From Trichococcus ilyis (GTDB lineage Bacteria > Bacillota > Bacilli > Lactobacillales > Aerococcaceae): a DNA stretch of 64,000 nucleotides. Position 1 is the first letter of the stretch; each line of letters begins with the position of its first letter. Below the pieces are notes generated by a model, which saw only the letters and a program-made list of their open reading frames with translations, searched no databases and was not told the DNA's origin. This document shows, piece after piece, positions 24,100 through 35,018 of this stretch. The position numbers and the translations under genes are program-made. The stretch is from positions 1-64,000 of the forward strand of contig NZ_FNYT01000012.1 of the NCBI RefSeq assembly GCF_900109135.1, given 5' to 3'.

Positions 24100-25383
24100 A
24101 TGGTAAAAAGAAAACTGTATATCATTTCATTAGATGCATTTGGTGCCAGTGACTTAGAATTTGCCAAGATGCTGCCCCATTTTCAGGAAATATTGAACAG
24201 AAGCGCACTCGTCAAAGAGGTGGAATCGGTTTATCCGTCCCTGACCTATGTAGCGCACACTTCAATCGCGACCGGGATGAATCCGAACCGGCACGGCATC
24301 ATCCATAATACACATCTGCAACCGGAAAGGCAGTCTCCGGACTGGTACTGGTATGCCAAAGAAATAAAGAAGGCGACGCTTTTTGATGTCGCAAAAAAAG
24401 CCGGGTACAAAACCTGCGCATTGCTTTGGCCGGTGACGGGGAAAAGCCCGTCCATCGACTATAACCTTGCGGAAATCTTCCCGAACAGGCCGTGGCTAAA
24501 TCAGGTGATGGTCTCCGCTCTTGCGTCCAGCACAAAGTACGCACTGGAGATGAACAAAAAATACGGTTCACTGCGGAATGGCATTGCCCAGCCGGAACTG
24601 GACGAGTTTGTAACGGCGATAGCGGTCGATACGATCAAGACGAAACAACCGGATTTGTTGGCGGTTCATCTGGTCGATTTGGACAGCATGCGCCACGAGT
24701 ATGGCGTTTTGAGCGATCAGGCCAAAGAAGCGATCATCCGCATGGACCGTCATCTCGGCCAGATCATCGATGCGATGAAAGAAATGGATATTTATGAGGA
24801 CACCGTGTTGGCCGTATTCGGAGACCACTATCAGATCGATACGCATACGGTCATCCGGCCGAATCATCTTTTTTTGGACAAGGGTTGGCAAACGGTCGAT
24901 CGCAAACACAACATCAAGGACTGGAAAGTGCTGGCGAAAGCTGCGGATGGCGCTTGTTACATCTATCGCAGAGATGTCAGCGTCACCAATAAAATGATCT
25001 TGGATGCATTGAAAGGGATCGAGGGCAGGGTGGAAACCATCCATTCGGCGGCGGAAGCCAGAAAAATGGGTGCGGATGAGAATTGCCTCTTCATTCTGGA
25101 AGCCAAGCCGGGTTATTATTTCGAGAGCGATGTGCTGTACCCATTTATGGAAAGCACCGCCAAAAACCTTCCCGACCGGAAACTGCACAGCGCCACGCAC
25201 GGATTCAGCCCGAAAAAGAAAAAGTACGCCACGATGCTGATGATTTCGGGACCTGGAATAGACAAAGACGCTGTAGTGGAAAAGGCCAGGTTGATAGATG
25301 AAGGGCCGACTTTCCTGCACGCGATCGGGCTGAAATTTCCGGAAGCCACCGATGGAAGGGTCATCAATAAAATATTTCTGTAG
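24100..25383 (+). CDS. Alkaline-phosphatase-superfamily phosphodiesterase/nucleotide pyrophosphatase
   Basis: The 427-residue protein has the type I phosphodiesterase layout. First comes a metal Asp (IISLDAFG), then the nucleophile Thr in SLTYVAHTSIATGMNPNRHGI. The later metal ligands are DLDSMRHEYG and FGDHYQI (Asp-His), followed by a His in SATHGFSP. It would hydrolyse phosphodiester or pyrophosphate bonds. No signal peptide is seen, which is unlike the eukaryotic ectoenzymes, so it acts in the cytosol. TAGGAGGG precedes the ATG. It appears monocistronic. Confidence 0.88.
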   Translation: MVKRKLYIISLDAFGASDLEFAKMLPHFQEILNRSALVKEVESVYPSLTYVAHTSIATGMNPNRHGIIHNTHLQPERQSPDWYWYAKEIKKATLFDVAKKAGYKTCALLWPVTGKSPSIDYNLAEIFPNRPWLNQVMVSALASSTKYALEMNKKYGSLRNGIAQPELDEFVTAIAVDTIKTKQPDLLAVHLVDLDSMRHEYGVLSDQAKEAIIRMDRHLGQIIDAMKEMDIYEDTVLAVFGDHYQIDTHTVIRPNHLFLDKGWQTVDRKHNIKDWKVLAKAADGACYIYRRDVSVTNKMILDALKGIEGRVETIHSAAEARKMGADENCLFILEAKPGYYFESDVLYPFMESTAKNLPDRKLHSATHGFSPKKKKYATMLMISGPGIDKDAVVEKARLIDEGPTFLHAIGLKFPEATDGRVINKIFL

Positions 25384-25982
25384 TCAGGGGTATGCTGCAG
25401 CCGCATGAGCAAACATCCTTACGATTTTGGAATCATTGTGGTGCCGACGCTGCTGGGCGTGTGTAAACAAGGAAGTAAAAATAATCCTGAATTGTAAAAA
25501 TTAGGCCACAATCTTTGCAAATCAGGTTTTTTTCGCTTTCATTATGTAAGCGCGATCATTCGCAGACTGTTTGAATCTTCTTTTTGTGAAATAAATAACT
25601 AATTCTACCTGCCTATTTTCACGTTTTATTTACAAGTGAATAATCGGGAAACGGTGAGACGATGCGGTTGCTGGACTTCCCTCTCATCTTTTTTTAATGC
25701 AAATTTCATTTTTTCGGTTAGTGCCGGCCCTATATAGTGATATTCGTAGCTAATTTTTGATTAGCGTTTACAATGTTGCTTTTATGTAAAAAATCTGTTA
25801 AGGATAAAAGATTATTACTATCCGTAAGGAAAAGAGGTTTCAATATATTTATCTTGAATTATGGCAAAAGCATCCGGTAAATGTTATTATGAATATATAT
25901 TAATGAAAGGACCTGGCATGATTAAATAAATCATCATTATATCTTTTTGTTACGGCAATATAATTGTAAGGGAAGTGTCTGG
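25384..25982. other. Long AT-rich upstream region of the glycogen operon
   Basis: About 600 bases have no credible ORF and are richer in A/T than the surroundings. Two words near catabolite-responsive elements occur: TGTAAGCGCGATCA (25545-25558, one mismatch to the consensus) and a looser TGATTAGCGTTTACA (25758-25772). A long leader or several promoters are possible. No riboswitch family was recognised. Confidence 0.45.
25545..25558. promoter_or_regulatory. cre-like site upstream of glgB
   Basis: TGTAAGCGCGATCA matches TGWAANCGNTNWCA at all but one fixed position. CcpA control of glycogen storage would be sensible, but the site is more than 400 bases from glgB, so the evidence is weak. Confidence 0.3.
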
Positions 25983-27893
25983 ATGAGTGCAAAAATGAAC
26001 ATACTTAAAGAGTTGGAAAAAGAGATGTATTTGTTCAACATCGGGGAACATCTTGAAAGCTACCGCTTTTTAGGAAGTAAACAACGGACCGAAAACGGAA
26101 AAGAAGGATGGCGTTTCACAGTCTGGGCGCCCAACGCAAAAAACGTTTCGTTGGTCGGGGACTTTACTGAGTGGAAACCCGTGGAAATGCAAAAAATAGG
26201 CAAAACCGGTGGCTGGTCGATCTTCACGGAAGATGCGGCACAAGGCGACTGTTACAAATATTATATCGAGGACAAAAACGGCAAAAAGAAATACAAAATC
26301 GATCCGTATTCATTTGCGTACGAAGTTCCGCCAAAAGATGCTTCGGTCGTGTTTGATATGCCAGAAAAGAAATGGAAAGACGGCAGATGGACCGCCAACA
26401 AAAAAAGGAAATCCATCTACCAAAAACCGTTGAACATTTACGAAGTGCATTTCAGTTCCTGGAAAAAACACGAAGATGGCAGTTGGTATTCCTTTAAGGA
26501 TCTTGCTGAAACGCTGATTCCATATGTGAAGGAAATGGGCTATACGCACATAGAATTCATGCCTTTGATGGAACATCCGCTCGAAGCTTCTTGGGGTTAC
26601 CAAATCACCGGATACTTCGCGGTGGCTGCCCGGTACGGCAACTTGCTCGAGCTGCGGGATTTTGTGGAAGAAGCGCATAAAGAAGGGGTCGGGGTCATCA
26701 TGGACTGGGTTCCCGGACATTTCTGCAAAAATGATTATGCGCTGTCCTATTTCGATGGCACGCCGACTTTTGAATATGCCGATCCGAATCGCGCCATCAA
26801 CAACCGTTGGGGCACATTGAATTTTGATTTGGGTAAGGCGCAAGTGCACAGCTTCCTGATTTCGAACGCCATTTTCTGGCTGCAGGAGTTCCATTTTGAT
26901 GGGATCCGTGTCGATGCCGTTTCGAATATGCTTTACCTTGATTATGATGAGGGTCCTTGGACACCGAACGTAGACGGCAGCAACCACAATCGCCAAGGGA
27001 TCGAGTTCCTGAAGAAGATGAACACAAAAGTCTTCGAGCGCCATCCGGATACCTACATGATCGCGGAAGAAAGCACTGCTTGGGCGAACGTCACGAAACC
27101 GATTGAAGCGGGCGGCTTGGGTTTCAATTATAAATGGAACATGGGCTGGATGAACGATACCCTGCGTTTCTTCGAAATGGATCCTTTGTTCCGCAAAGAC
27201 AACTTCAATCTGATCACCTTCTCATTCATGTATGCATTCAACGAAAACTTTATTCTGCCGATATCCCATGATGAAGTGGTTCACGGGAAACAGTCGCTGC
27301 TGGGTAAAATGCCCGGTGACCGCTATAAGCAATTTGCGGGCTTGAGGACGCTGGAGGCCTATATGATGGCTCATCCCGGCAAAAAGTTGAATTTTATGGG
27401 GAATGAAATCGGACAATTCCTGGAATGGCGCTTCTACGATCAAATCGAGTGGGGCGTCCTGAACAACGAATTCAATCCGGAGTTCCAGCATTACATCAAG
27501 ACTTTGAATCATCTCTACAAAGACACGAAAGCGTTGCATGAAGTCGATGATGCCCACACCGGGCTGGAGATTCTGGACGCGGACAACCATCTGGAGTCCG
27601 TCCTCTCCTTCATCCGAACCGGCGAAAAGCCGCGCGACTTCCTGATTGTCGTCTGCAACTTCACGCCTGTCGAGCGCCGAAATTTCCGTGTGGGGGTGCC
27701 GTATGAAGGCCACTATGAAGTGTTGCTGAATACGGAAATGCAGGAATTCGGCGGCACATGGACGAAAAATCTGCCTGAGATGGTGACCAGCCTCGACGGC
27801 ATGAATCGCCAACCTTTCTCGATCGAATTCACTTTACCGGCATTAGGAGTTTTGTTCATCAAACCGAAACGCGTTTTTGGTGTTAATAAATAG
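25983..27893 (+). CDS. glgB: 1,4-alpha-glucan branching enzyme
   Basis: The 636-residue GH13 enzyme makes alpha-1,6 branches in glycogen. A CBM48 domain (about 20-115, [22 protein letters not shown] split by usual spacing) leads to the catalytic barrel. There the nucleophile Asp is in [12 protein letters not shown], the acid Glu in MIAEESTAW and the transition-state Asp in ISHDEVVHG; a C-terminal beta domain follows. The start at 25983 follows AAGGGAAG; the longer frame adds 12 unlikely residues. It is the first gene of the glgBCDAP operon. Confidence 0.95.
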   Translation: MSAKMNILKELEKEMYLFNIGEHLESYRFLGSKQRTENGKEGWRFTVWAPNAKNVSLVGDFTEWKPVEMQKIGKTGGWSIFTEDAAQGDCYKYYIEDKNGKKKYKIDPYSFAYEVPPKDASVVFDMPEKKWKDGRWTANKKRKSIYQKPLNIYEVHFSSWKKHEDGSWYSFKDLAETLIPYVKEMGYTHIEFMPLMEHPLEASWGYQITGYFAVAARYGNLLELRDFVEEAHKEGVGVIMDWVPGHFCKNDYALSYFDGTPTFEYADPNRAINNRWGTLNFDLGKAQVHSFLISNAIFWLQEFHFDGIRVDAVSNMLYLDYDEGPWTPNVDGSNHNRQGIEFLKKMNTKVFERHPDTYMIAEESTAWANVTKPIEAGGLGFNYKWNMGWMNDTLRFFEMDPLFRKDNFNLITFSFMYAFNENFILPISHDEVVHGKQSLLGKMPGDRYKQFAGLRTLEAYMMAHPGKKLNFMGNEIGQFLEWRFYDQIEWGVLNNEFNPEFQHYIKTLNHLYKDTKALHEVDDAHTGLEILDADNHLESVLSFIRTGEKPRDFLIVVCNFTPVERRNFRVGVPYEGHYEVLLNTEMQEFGGTWTKNLPEMVTSLDGMNRQPFSIEFTLPALGVLFIKPKRVFGVNK

Positions 27894-27955
27894 ATCCACA
27901 AACAGAAAGACATGAACAGAAGGAGGCGAAAGGAAGAGGCAATCTTCCTGATACT

Positions 27956-29104
27956 ATGAAAAATCAAATGGTTGCAATGATATTAGCCGGAGGGCAAGGG
28001 ACTCGGCTTGGAAAATTGACGCGCGAAACCGCCAAACCGGCCGTTCCGTTCGGCGGAAAATATCGGATTATCGATTTCGCATTAAGCAACTGCGCTAATT
28101 CAGGCATCAATAAAGTCGGGGTAGTGACCCAATACCAGCCATTGGAACTGAATGAACACATCGGCAACGGTGAATCATGGGGGCTGAACGGCGGAGATGG
28201 CGGAGTCACCATCCTACAGCCCTATTCAAGCGCTGATGGTGAAAAGTGGTTCAAAGGAACCGCACATGCCATTTATCAAAATATCGCCTATATCGACAGA
28301 TACAATCCGGAATACGTACTGGTATTGTCCGGTGACCATATTTATAAAATGGATTATTCGCATATGTTGGACTTCCACATGGCGAATCATGCTAGTTTGA
28401 CCGTCGGCGTTATCCCGGTTCCGATGGAAGAAGCACCCCGTTTCGGAATCATGAATACGGATCAGACGAACCGCATCATCGAATTTGAAGAGAAGCCGAA
28501 AGAGCCGAAAAGCAATTTGGCATCCATGGGGATTTATATTTTCAACTGGGCCGTACTGCGCAAATATTTGGTGGAAGATCAAGCGAAACAGCGCGAAATG
28601 GAAGATTTCGGCAAGAACGTTATCCCAACTTATCTTGATAATGGCGAAAACTGCTTCGCTTATGCTTTTGATGGCTACTGGAAAGATGTCGGTACGATCG
28701 AAAGCCTTTGGGAAGCCAACATGGAATTTCTGGATCCGAACCATATCCTGAACATCAGGGATGAAGAATGGCGCATTTATTCAAAAAATCCGGTATCCCC
28801 TCCTCAATTTTTGACGGAGACATCCAATGTGACGGATTCAATGATTGTGGACGGTTGCTATGTGGCCGGTGAAATCACCCATTCGATCCTTTCCCAGAAC
28901 GTTCGGGTCGGCAACGGATCGGTCGTACGCGATAGCTTGATCATGGCGAATGTAACGATCGGAGAGAATGTCACAATCGAGCATGCCATCATCGGAGAAA
29001 ATGCAAAAATTGCCGACAATGCGAATGTCATCGGCAATGACAGTGCGATCGAAGTTGTTGGATATGCTGAAGTTATAGGAGGACTGAAAGATGAAGATGA
29101 ATAG
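27956..29104 (+). CDS. glgC: Glucose-1-phosphate adenylyltransferase, catalytic subunit
   Basis: The 382-residue enzyme makes ADP-glucose from glucose 1-phosphate and ATP, the committed step to glycogen. It keeps the nucleotide loop [14 protein letters not shown] (about 9-22), [15 protein letters not shown], and the glucose-1-P region [10 protein letters not shown] left-handed beta-helix domain with hexapeptide repeats (about 290-380) follows. It overlaps glgD by 14 bases and would form a heterotetramer with it. Confidence 0.95.
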   Translation: MKNQMVAMILAGGQGTRLGKLTRETAKPAVPFGGKYRIIDFALSNCANSGINKVGVVTQYQPLELNEHIGNGESWGLNGGDGGVTILQPYSSADGEKWFKGTAHAIYQNIAYIDRYNPEYVLVLSGDHIYKMDYSHMLDFHMANHASLTVGVIPVPMEEAPRFGIMNTDQTNRIIEFEEKPKEPKSNLASMGIYIFNWAVLRKYLVEDQAKQREMEDFGKNVIPTYLDNGENCFAYAFDGYWKDVGTIESLWEANMEFLDPNHILNIRDEEWRIYSKNPVSPPQFLTETSNVTDSMIVDGCYVAGEITHSILSQNVRVGNGSVVRDSLIMANVTIGENVTIEHAIIGENAKIADNANVIGNDSAIEVVGYAEVIGGLKDEDE

Positions 29105-30236
29105 TATCTGTGCCATATTAAACCTGACCGAGGACGAGAAAGCGTTGAAACCTTTGACGCAGGTTCGCCCGATTGCTTCATTACCGTTCGCTAGCCGTTA
29201 CCGGCTGATCGATTTCAATCTTTCAAGCATCAGCCATGCTGAAATCAAATCAGTGGGCATGTTCATCGCCGGAAGCGGTCGCTCTATTTATGACCATATC
29301 CGCAGCGGATCCGTTTGGGACCTTGAATCCGGCTTGGGGGGCGGAATCTTCACCTATTCCCAACTGTGGCTGAAAGCGCTCCAGGAACACAATGGCGATG
29401 CCCTGGATTTCTACATGAACCATAAAGAATTCATCACACGTTCCCAAGGTGAATATGTCATCGTCATGGGCAGCAAGATTTTGGCGAATGTCGACATCAA
29501 AGCGATCATGCAACATCATTTGGCAAAGGATGGCGATATCACGGTAGTCTACAAGACCGTGCCTAAAGCCTTCCTTGAAAACAGACCGAAGGAGAAAATT
29601 TTGAAAATCGATCGTGATGAATATCTATTGCACTTGACCGATGCGAAAGATGCCCCTGCGGATCTCGAGCGCCTTGCGATGACCATGAACATGTACTTCA
29701 TGAGAGCGGACAAAATGCTGGAATTGATTCAGCGTGCCGAATTGGAAGATGTGCAACTCGACGCGGACAAACTAATCGAACACTATCTTCCGGAATACCA
29801 AGTCAATACTTACGAATACACAGGCTATATGGCCAATATCGATTCTATCCCAGCCTACTTCAATGCAAATATGGAAATGTTGGAAAAGAACAAATTCTCA
29901 GCGCTGTTCCACGGCAGCCAAAACGTCATCACGAAGGTGAAGAATGGGGCACCTACCTATTATGCTAAAGGGGCTCATGTGAAGAATGCCCAATTCGCCA
30001 CAGGCTGCGTCATTGAAGGGACAGTCGAGGATTCCTTGATTCATCGTAAAGTAACTATCGCTAAGGATGCCGAAGTCCGCAACAGCATCATCATGCAGGG
30101 ATCACAGATCGGTGAAGGCGCGGTTCTGGAATACTGCATCCTGGACAAAAACGTGACTGTCGGACCCGGTGTGACTTTGAAAGGCACGAAAGATAATCTA
30201 GTTGTGATCGAAAAAAATAAAACAATTACTGTTTAG
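29091..30236 (+). CDS. glgD: ADP-glucose pyrophosphorylase regulatory subunit
   Basis: The 381-residue GlgC paralogue has lost the catalytic nucleotide loop: the GGxGTRL motif is replaced by [15 protein letters not shown]. The rest of the nucleotidyltransferase fold and the beta-helix remain ([20 protein letters not shown] near the end). As in Bacillus, it should act as the non-catalytic partner that raises GlgC activity. The start lies inside glgC, after GGAGG, so the two are translationally coupled. Confidence 0.93.
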   Translation: MKMNSICAILNLTEDEKALKPLTQVRPIASLPFASRYRLIDFNLSSISHAEIKSVGMFIAGSGRSIYDHIRSGSVWDLESGLGGGIFTYSQLWLKALQEHNGDALDFYMNHKEFITRSQGEYVIVMGSKILANVDIKAIMQHHLAKDGDITVVYKTVPKAFLENRPKEKILKIDRDEYLLHLTDAKDAPADLERLAMTMNMYFMRADKMLELIQRAELEDVQLDADKLIEHYLPEYQVNTYEYTGYMANIDSIPAYFNANMEMLEKNKFSALFHGSQNVITKVKNGAPTYYAKGAHVKNAQFATGCVIEGTVEDSLIHRKVTIAKDAEVRNSIIMQGSQIGEGAVLEYCILDKNVTVGPGVTLKGTKDNLVVIEKNKTITV

Positions 30237-30253
30237 AGAGAAGGATGCGCGAG

Positions 30254-31693
30254 ATGAAAATTTTATTTGCCGCAAGTGAAGCCGCTCCTTTCTTCAAAAC
30301 AGGCGGGCTCGGGGATGTCGCGTACGCATTGCCGAAGGAGTTAGTCAAACAAGGCGTGGATATCCGGGTAGTGCTTCCGTACTACTCGACCATGCCTGCG
30401 AAATACAAGGAAGAAATCAAAGAATTACTGCATTTCCGTGTGCAAGTCGGTTGGAAGAGCATGTATTGCGGCGTAAAAACATTGGAATTGGAAGGCGTCA
30501 CTTATTATTTCATCGATAACCAGGCCTATTTCAATCGACCATCCCTGTACGGGCAAATGGACGACGCCGAAAGATTCGGATTCTTCTCACTGGCGATCTG
30601 CGAAATGATGGAAAAAATCGACTTCATCCCGGACGTCGTCCATGTGAATGATTGGCATACAGCCATGGTGCCGGTCCTGCTGGTGGACAAATACCACTGG
30701 ATCGAAGCCTATCAAGGTATCCGCAAAGTCATCACGATCCACAATATCCGTTTCCAAGGGGTCTATGATCCGTCCATCCTGCACAGTATCTTCGGGACCG
30801 GGATGAACATCTATCATGAAGACGGCGTCAAGTATTATGACAGCGTCAATTTCATGAAAGGCGGGGTCAATTTTTCCGATGTCGTCACGACGGTCAGTCC
30901 GTCCTATGCGAACGAAATCCAGACTCCGGAATTCGGCGAAGGGCTGGATGGTACGCTGCGCTACAACAGCTGGAAAATCAAAGGGATCATTAACGGCATC
31001 GATTACGATGTCAATGATCCGGAGAGCGATCCGAAGTTGGAATACCATTTCTCTGCCGACGATCTGTCCGGCAAAGCCGCAAATAAAGCGGCTCTCCAGG
31101 AACGTTTGGGATTGGAGGTCAATCCGGATATTCCTTTAATCACGAGCGTCGGACGCTTGACGGACCAAAAAGGTTATCAACTGGTGCAGGAAAAGGCCGA
31201 GGAATTATTGAATGCCCGCGATGTCCAGATCGCCATCCTTGGGACCGGCGAAGCGGAATACGAAAATTCCTTCCGTTATTTCGCCGCGAAATATCCTGAT
31301 CGCTTCGCGGCGGTCATCGATTTCGACATCTCCTTGGCGCAACAGATGTATGCAGGCGCGGACATGTTCCTGATGCCTTCCGCCTTCGAACCATGCGGCT
31401 TGTCGCAGATGATTTCCTTACGCTACGGCACGTTGCCGATCGTCCATGAGACGGGTGGCCTGAAGGATACAGTGGTCCCTTACAATTCCTATACGGGTGA
31501 GGGGACCGGGTTCACTTTCATGGATTTCAGCGGCTACACGCTGTTGGGCACCATCTACCGGGCTCTCGATGTCTATGAAAACCAACCGAAAGCTTGGGCG
31601 GAAATGGTGCGCGAAGCGATGAGCCGCGATTTCAGCTGGAAAGAGCCGGCCAAAGATTATCTGGATGTCTATCGGTCGTTAGTCAACGAATAA
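30254..31693 (+). CDS. glgA: Glycogen synthase (ADP-glucose type)
   Basis: The 479-residue GT5 glucosyltransferase extends alpha-1,4 chains from ADP-glucose. The N-terminal KTGGLGDV loop (Lys15), the VHVNDWHTA motif, and the C-terminal SVGRLTDQKGYQL and PSAFEPCGLSQMISLRYGTLP (acid/base Glu) are all present. The start is the ATG at 30254 with AGAAGG nine bases upstream; the ATG at 30245 touches that site. It follows glgD after 17 bases. Confidence 0.95.
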   Translation: MKILFAASEAAPFFKTGGLGDVAYALPKELVKQGVDIRVVLPYYSTMPAKYKEEIKELLHFRVQVGWKSMYCGVKTLELEGVTYYFIDNQAYFNRPSLYGQMDDAERFGFFSLAICEMMEKIDFIPDVVHVNDWHTAMVPVLLVDKYHWIEAYQGIRKVITIHNIRFQGVYDPSILHSIFGTGMNIYHEDGVKYYDSVNFMKGGVNFSDVVTTVSPSYANEIQTPEFGEGLDGTLRYNSWKIKGIINGIDYDVNDPESDPKLEYHFSADDLSGKAANKAALQERLGLEVNPDIPLITSVGRLTDQKGYQLVQEKAEELLNARDVQIAILGTGEAEYENSFRYFAAKYPDRFAAVIDFDISLAQQMYAGADMFLMPSAFEPCGLSQMISLRYGTLPIVHETGGLKDTVVPYNSYTGEGTGFTFMDFSGYTLLGTIYRALDVYENQPKAWAEMVREAMSRDFSWKEPAKDYLDVYRSLVNE

Positions 31694-31711
31694 GAGGAGT
31701 TGAAAGCGTAT

Positions 31712-34108
31712 ATGGCATTTGACGTTCAAGAATTCAAGAAGGAATACCAAAAAACATTCGAAGAATTATTCGCCTATGGTTATGAGGACGGTTCGAAAAC
31801 AGAGCAGTTCATTGCGTTGGGGGACTTGGTCCGTGGGCGTTATTCTGAGGACTGGATCCAAACAATCACAGCCTATAACAAAAAACAGGAAAAACAAGTC
31901 TATTACTTTTCGATGGAATTCTTGCCGGGAAGGATGCTGAAAAGCAATCTCCTGAACATGGGCATCTTGGATTGTGTCAAACAGGGAATGGAAGAACTGG
32001 GACTGGATCTGGATGAAGTCGCCCGTGCAGAAGTCGATCCGGCTTTGGGCAACGGCGGGCTCGGCAGGTTGGCATCCTGTTTCATGGATTCCATAGCGTC
32101 GACCGGCCTTGCCGGCAACGGAAACGGCATCCGCTACCGTTATGGTCTCTTCAAACAAAAATTCATCAACGGGTACCAGATCGAGTTGCCGGAAAACTGG
32201 CTGCGCAACCGCAACGTTTGGGAAGTGCGCAAAGAGAATAAGGCCGTCATCGTCCGCTTCGGCGGGGATGTCAGCTTTACGCAGGACGAGGACGGCAGGC
32301 TGCGCGTGAACCATGTCAACACCCGCGATATCCTGGCTGTACCATACGATACGGCACAAGTGGGCTACAAAAATGGCATCGTCAACAATCTGCGTCTCTG
32401 GTCGGCGGAGATTCCTTACGGGGATGAAGCGCGCTTTTCGACCGAACAACAACGCGAAGAAGTCAAACGCATCACTGAAGTGCTGTACCCGGATGATTCC
32501 AACTACGAAGGACGGCTTTTGCGCGTCCAGCAGGAATACTTTTTCTCTTCTGCAGGCGTCCAGAGCATTGTCCGCTACTTCAAACGGCTGAAGCTCGACT
32601 GGAGCCTTTTCCCGGATAAAATCGCGATCCATATCAACGATACCCATCCGACGTTGGCGATCCCGGAACTGATGCGGATCTTATTGGATGAGGAAGGATT
32701 GACGTGGGATCAGGCCTGGGAGATCACGAAGAAAACAGTCAGCTACACGAACCACACGATCCTTCAGGAAGCGATGGAGCGTTGGCCGGAAACGATGATC
32801 CAAGACCTGCTGCCGCGCATCTACCAGATCATTCAGGAAATCAACCGCCGCCATATCGACAAGAAAGCACCGTTGTATGGTGAGGACTTGACTATGCGCA
32901 CCGCGATCATCGCCAATGGCCAAATCAAAATGGCCAATCTCGCCATCATCGGCAGCCACAGCGTCAATGGCGTAGCGAAACTGCATACGGATATCCTGGT
33001 GGCTGACACGCTGCATGACTTCTACGTGATGTATCCGCAAAAGTTCAACAACAAAACGAATGGTATCACGCAGCGGCGCTGGGTGCAGATCGCAAATGAA
33101 AATCTGACGGCCATGCTCGATGAAACCATCGGCACCGATTGGAAGAGCGATCCGGAAGACATCAAAATCCTCAAGGCGCACCGGGACAACAAAGAGGTCC
33201 TGGACAAGCTGGAGCAAGTCAAGCTTGCGAACAAGCGGCGCTTTGCCGAGTATGCGCGCAAGGAAATGAACCTCGAAATCGATCCGAACGCTTTGTTTGA
33301 TGTACAGATCAAACGACTGCACGCCTACAAGCGGCAGCTGTTGAACGTGCTACACATTTTGGACAGATACCTGCAGCTGAAGGATGATCCGAAAGTCAAC
33401 CTGCAGAAGCGCGTCTTCATTTTCGGAGCGAAGGCTGCCCCGAGCTATTATTACGCCAAACAAATCATCAAACTGATCAATGCGATTGCTGATCTGATCA
33501 ACAATGACCCTGCCATCAACGACAAGATCAAAATCGTTTTCGTAGAGAATTATGGCGTGTCGCTGGCGGAACTGATCATCCCGGCGGCTGATATCAGCGA
33601 ACAGATTTCTCTGGCCGGCAAGGAAGCTTCCGGCACGAGCAACATGAAACTGATGTCGAACGGTGCCGTAACGATGGCCACTTTGGATGGTGCCAACGTT
33701 GAAATCCGCGATAATGTCGGCGATGAAAATATCTTCATCTTCGGTCTGAAGAGTGAAGAAGTGCAGGAATATTACCGGAACGGTGTGTACAATTCCCGGG
33801 ATATCTACGACAAAAATCCGCGTTTGAAACGCGTCTTGAACCTGCTGATCGACGGGACGATTCCCGGCGTCGAAGCGGAAGGCCGGGATATCTTCGATTC
33901 TTTGGTCATGTACAACGACGAGTATTTCCTGCTGAAGGATTTCGACAGCTATATCAGAGCGCAATACGAGGCGGATACGGCCTTTTCCGACAGAGACAGA
34001 TGGAACCGCATGGCACTGATGAATATCGCCAGTTCAGGTCCGTTTTCATCGGATTACACGATTCTGCGTTATGCGGATGAAATCTGGAAGATAAAACCAC
34101 AATCCTAA
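31712..34108 (+). CDS. glgP: Glycogen phosphorylase
   Basis: The 798-residue GT35 enzyme releases glucose 1-phosphate from glycogen ends. Seen are the NGGLGRLASCFMDS substrate loop, NDTHPTLAIPELMR, and the PLP signature EASGTSNMKLMSNGA with the cofactor Lys near residue 648. The ATG at 31712 lies 12 bases after AGGAG; a TTG at 31700 is closer but out of the usual family start. It ends the operon. No debranching enzyme gene (glgX or pullulanase) is in the cluster. Confidence 0.95.
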   Translation: MAFDVQEFKKEYQKTFEELFAYGYEDGSKTEQFIALGDLVRGRYSEDWIQTITAYNKKQEKQVYYFSMEFLPGRMLKSNLLNMGILDCVKQGMEELGLDLDEVARAEVDPALGNGGLGRLASCFMDSIASTGLAGNGNGIRYRYGLFKQKFINGYQIELPENWLRNRNVWEVRKENKAVIVRFGGDVSFTQDEDGRLRVNHVNTRDILAVPYDTAQVGYKNGIVNNLRLWSAEIPYGDEARFSTEQQREEVKRITEVLYPDDSNYEGRLLRVQQEYFFSSAGVQSIVRYFKRLKLDWSLFPDKIAIHINDTHPTLAIPELMRILLDEEGLTWDQAWEITKKTVSYTNHTILQEAMERWPETMIQDLLPRIYQIIQEINRRHIDKKAPLYGEDLTMRTAIIANGQIKMANLAIIGSHSVNGVAKLHTDILVADTLHDFYVMYPQKFNNKTNGITQRRWVQIANENLTAMLDETIGTDWKSDPEDIKILKAHRDNKEVLDKLEQVKLANKRRFAEYARKEMNLEIDPNALFDVQIKRLHAYKRQLLNVLHILDRYLQLKDDPKVNLQKRVFIFGAKAAPSYYYAKQIIKLINAIADLINNDPAINDKIKIVFVENYGVSLAELIIPAADISEQISLAGKEASGTSNMKLMSNGAVTMATLDGANVEIRDNVGDENIFIFGLKSEEVQEYYRNGVYNSRDIYDKNPRLKRVLNLLIDGTIPGVEAEGRDIFDSLVMYNDEYFLLKDFDSYIRAQYEADTAFSDRDRWNRMALMNIASSGPFSSDYTILRYADEIWKIKPQS

Positions 34109-34118
34109 GAACGCACGC

Positions 34119-34154
34119 CAAGGGCCACCTCGAATTTAAAAGAGGTGGCCCTTG
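34119..34154 (+). terminator. Terminator of the glycogen operon
   Basis: CAAGGGCCACCTC and GAGGTGGCCCTTG form a perfect 13-bp stem around GAATTTAAAA, with a modest T-rich run (ATTTTG) after. Confidence 0.8.
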
Positions 34155-34206
34155 ATTTTGCGTCCGCTGACCGACTGACCGCCAGCCGAGGGCAGTAATA
34201 CAGAAA

Positions 34207-34349
34207 GAGAGCGGGACAGAACGCGTTTAGCTCCGGACCACTGGAGCGAACAAGCGCAGAATGGCTGCAGGCCATTCGAGCATTGTTCGTGAAGTGGAGC
34301 CAGGGGCTGCGTTCTGTCCCGCGTTTACGCACACTATGTTCGGATACAA
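34207..34349 (+). repeat. Dispersed ~145-bp repeat, copy 3
   Basis: It is near identical to copy 4 at 36479. The outer arms GCGGGACAGAACGC / GCGTTCTGTCCCGC are perfect and there is a central GAATGGC-CTGCAG-GCCATTC-like hairpin. The tail TTTACGCACACTATGTTCGGAT leads straight into a terminator. Confidence 0.93.
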
Positions 34350-34351
34350 AA

Positions 34352-34384
34352 AGAGACTGGGAGTTTAGTCCCAGCCTCTGTTTT
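34352..34384 (+). terminator. Terminator abutting repeat copy 3
   Basis: GAGACTGGGA and TCCCAGCCTC pair around GTTTAG, then a T-run. The same hairpin sequence follows copy 4, so repeat and terminator look like one cassette here. Confidence 0.8.
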
Positions 34385-34443
34385 CATGAATAGTTTTTAC
34401 TGCGGGAACACTGGCGCGTGCGCGTATTCATGCAGCTGAGGCG

Positions 34444-34806
34444 CTATTGATCGCTTTCGCGTTTAAAGAAGAATTCTTTCTCTTCCGCTTCGTCGTAGAT
34501 GGTCAGCGTAGGGGACGTGTCCTTTTTGAGGATCAGGTAATAGCCGAAATGATCGCGGAAGACCAGCTCGTTTGGCTTGGCCTCCTCGAGAGTGGCCTTC
34601 AATTTTTTGTTGTTCAGGAGAATCTCAAGATTATCAGTAATTTCAACCTTCAAGGACTGTGCGTCGTTTTTCCATGTGCCGATGTAAGGGGTGAACGATG
34701 TTGACAGGTTCTTACCGGCATTGCGGTTGGACTTGAACAAAGCAGAACTGATGCTTGCGACTACGGATAATCCGACTATGATCCTCCAAGGGTTATTTTT
34801 TTTCAC
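34444..34806 (-). CDS. DUF4828 small membrane-anchored protein
   Basis: The 120-residue protein starts at GTG 34806, ten bases after GGGAGG. One N-terminal hydrophobic segment (about 7-25) may be an anchor or uncleaved signal. A basic linker precedes a small beta-rich domain (TPYIGTWKNDAQSLKVEIT). It resembles the DUF4828 proteins of Lactobacillales, of unknown function. It is a single gene diverging from the aspartokinase gene. Confidence 0.75.
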   Translation of the reverse strand: MKKNNPWRIIVGLSVVASISSALFKSNRNAGKNLSTSFTPYIGTWKNDAQSLKVEITDNLEILLNNKKLKATLEEAKPNELVFRDHFGYYLILKKDTSPTLTIYDEAEEKEFFFKRESDQ

Positions 34807-35018
34807 TGATTTGAAACCTCCCACAATAAGTTAACTCATAGTATATTCTTTTTTTTGCAAATGGCCATAGCATTAACAATACAAATATGTTACAAATGAT
34901 GTAAAGTTTGAAAAGGTAATTGCCATTGCTGTGATATGATGATATTCTAAAGCATAAATGAAAAAACAATTACAAAATTAAAAAAGAATTAAAGAAATCT
35001 AGCGAGGAAGTGTTCGGT

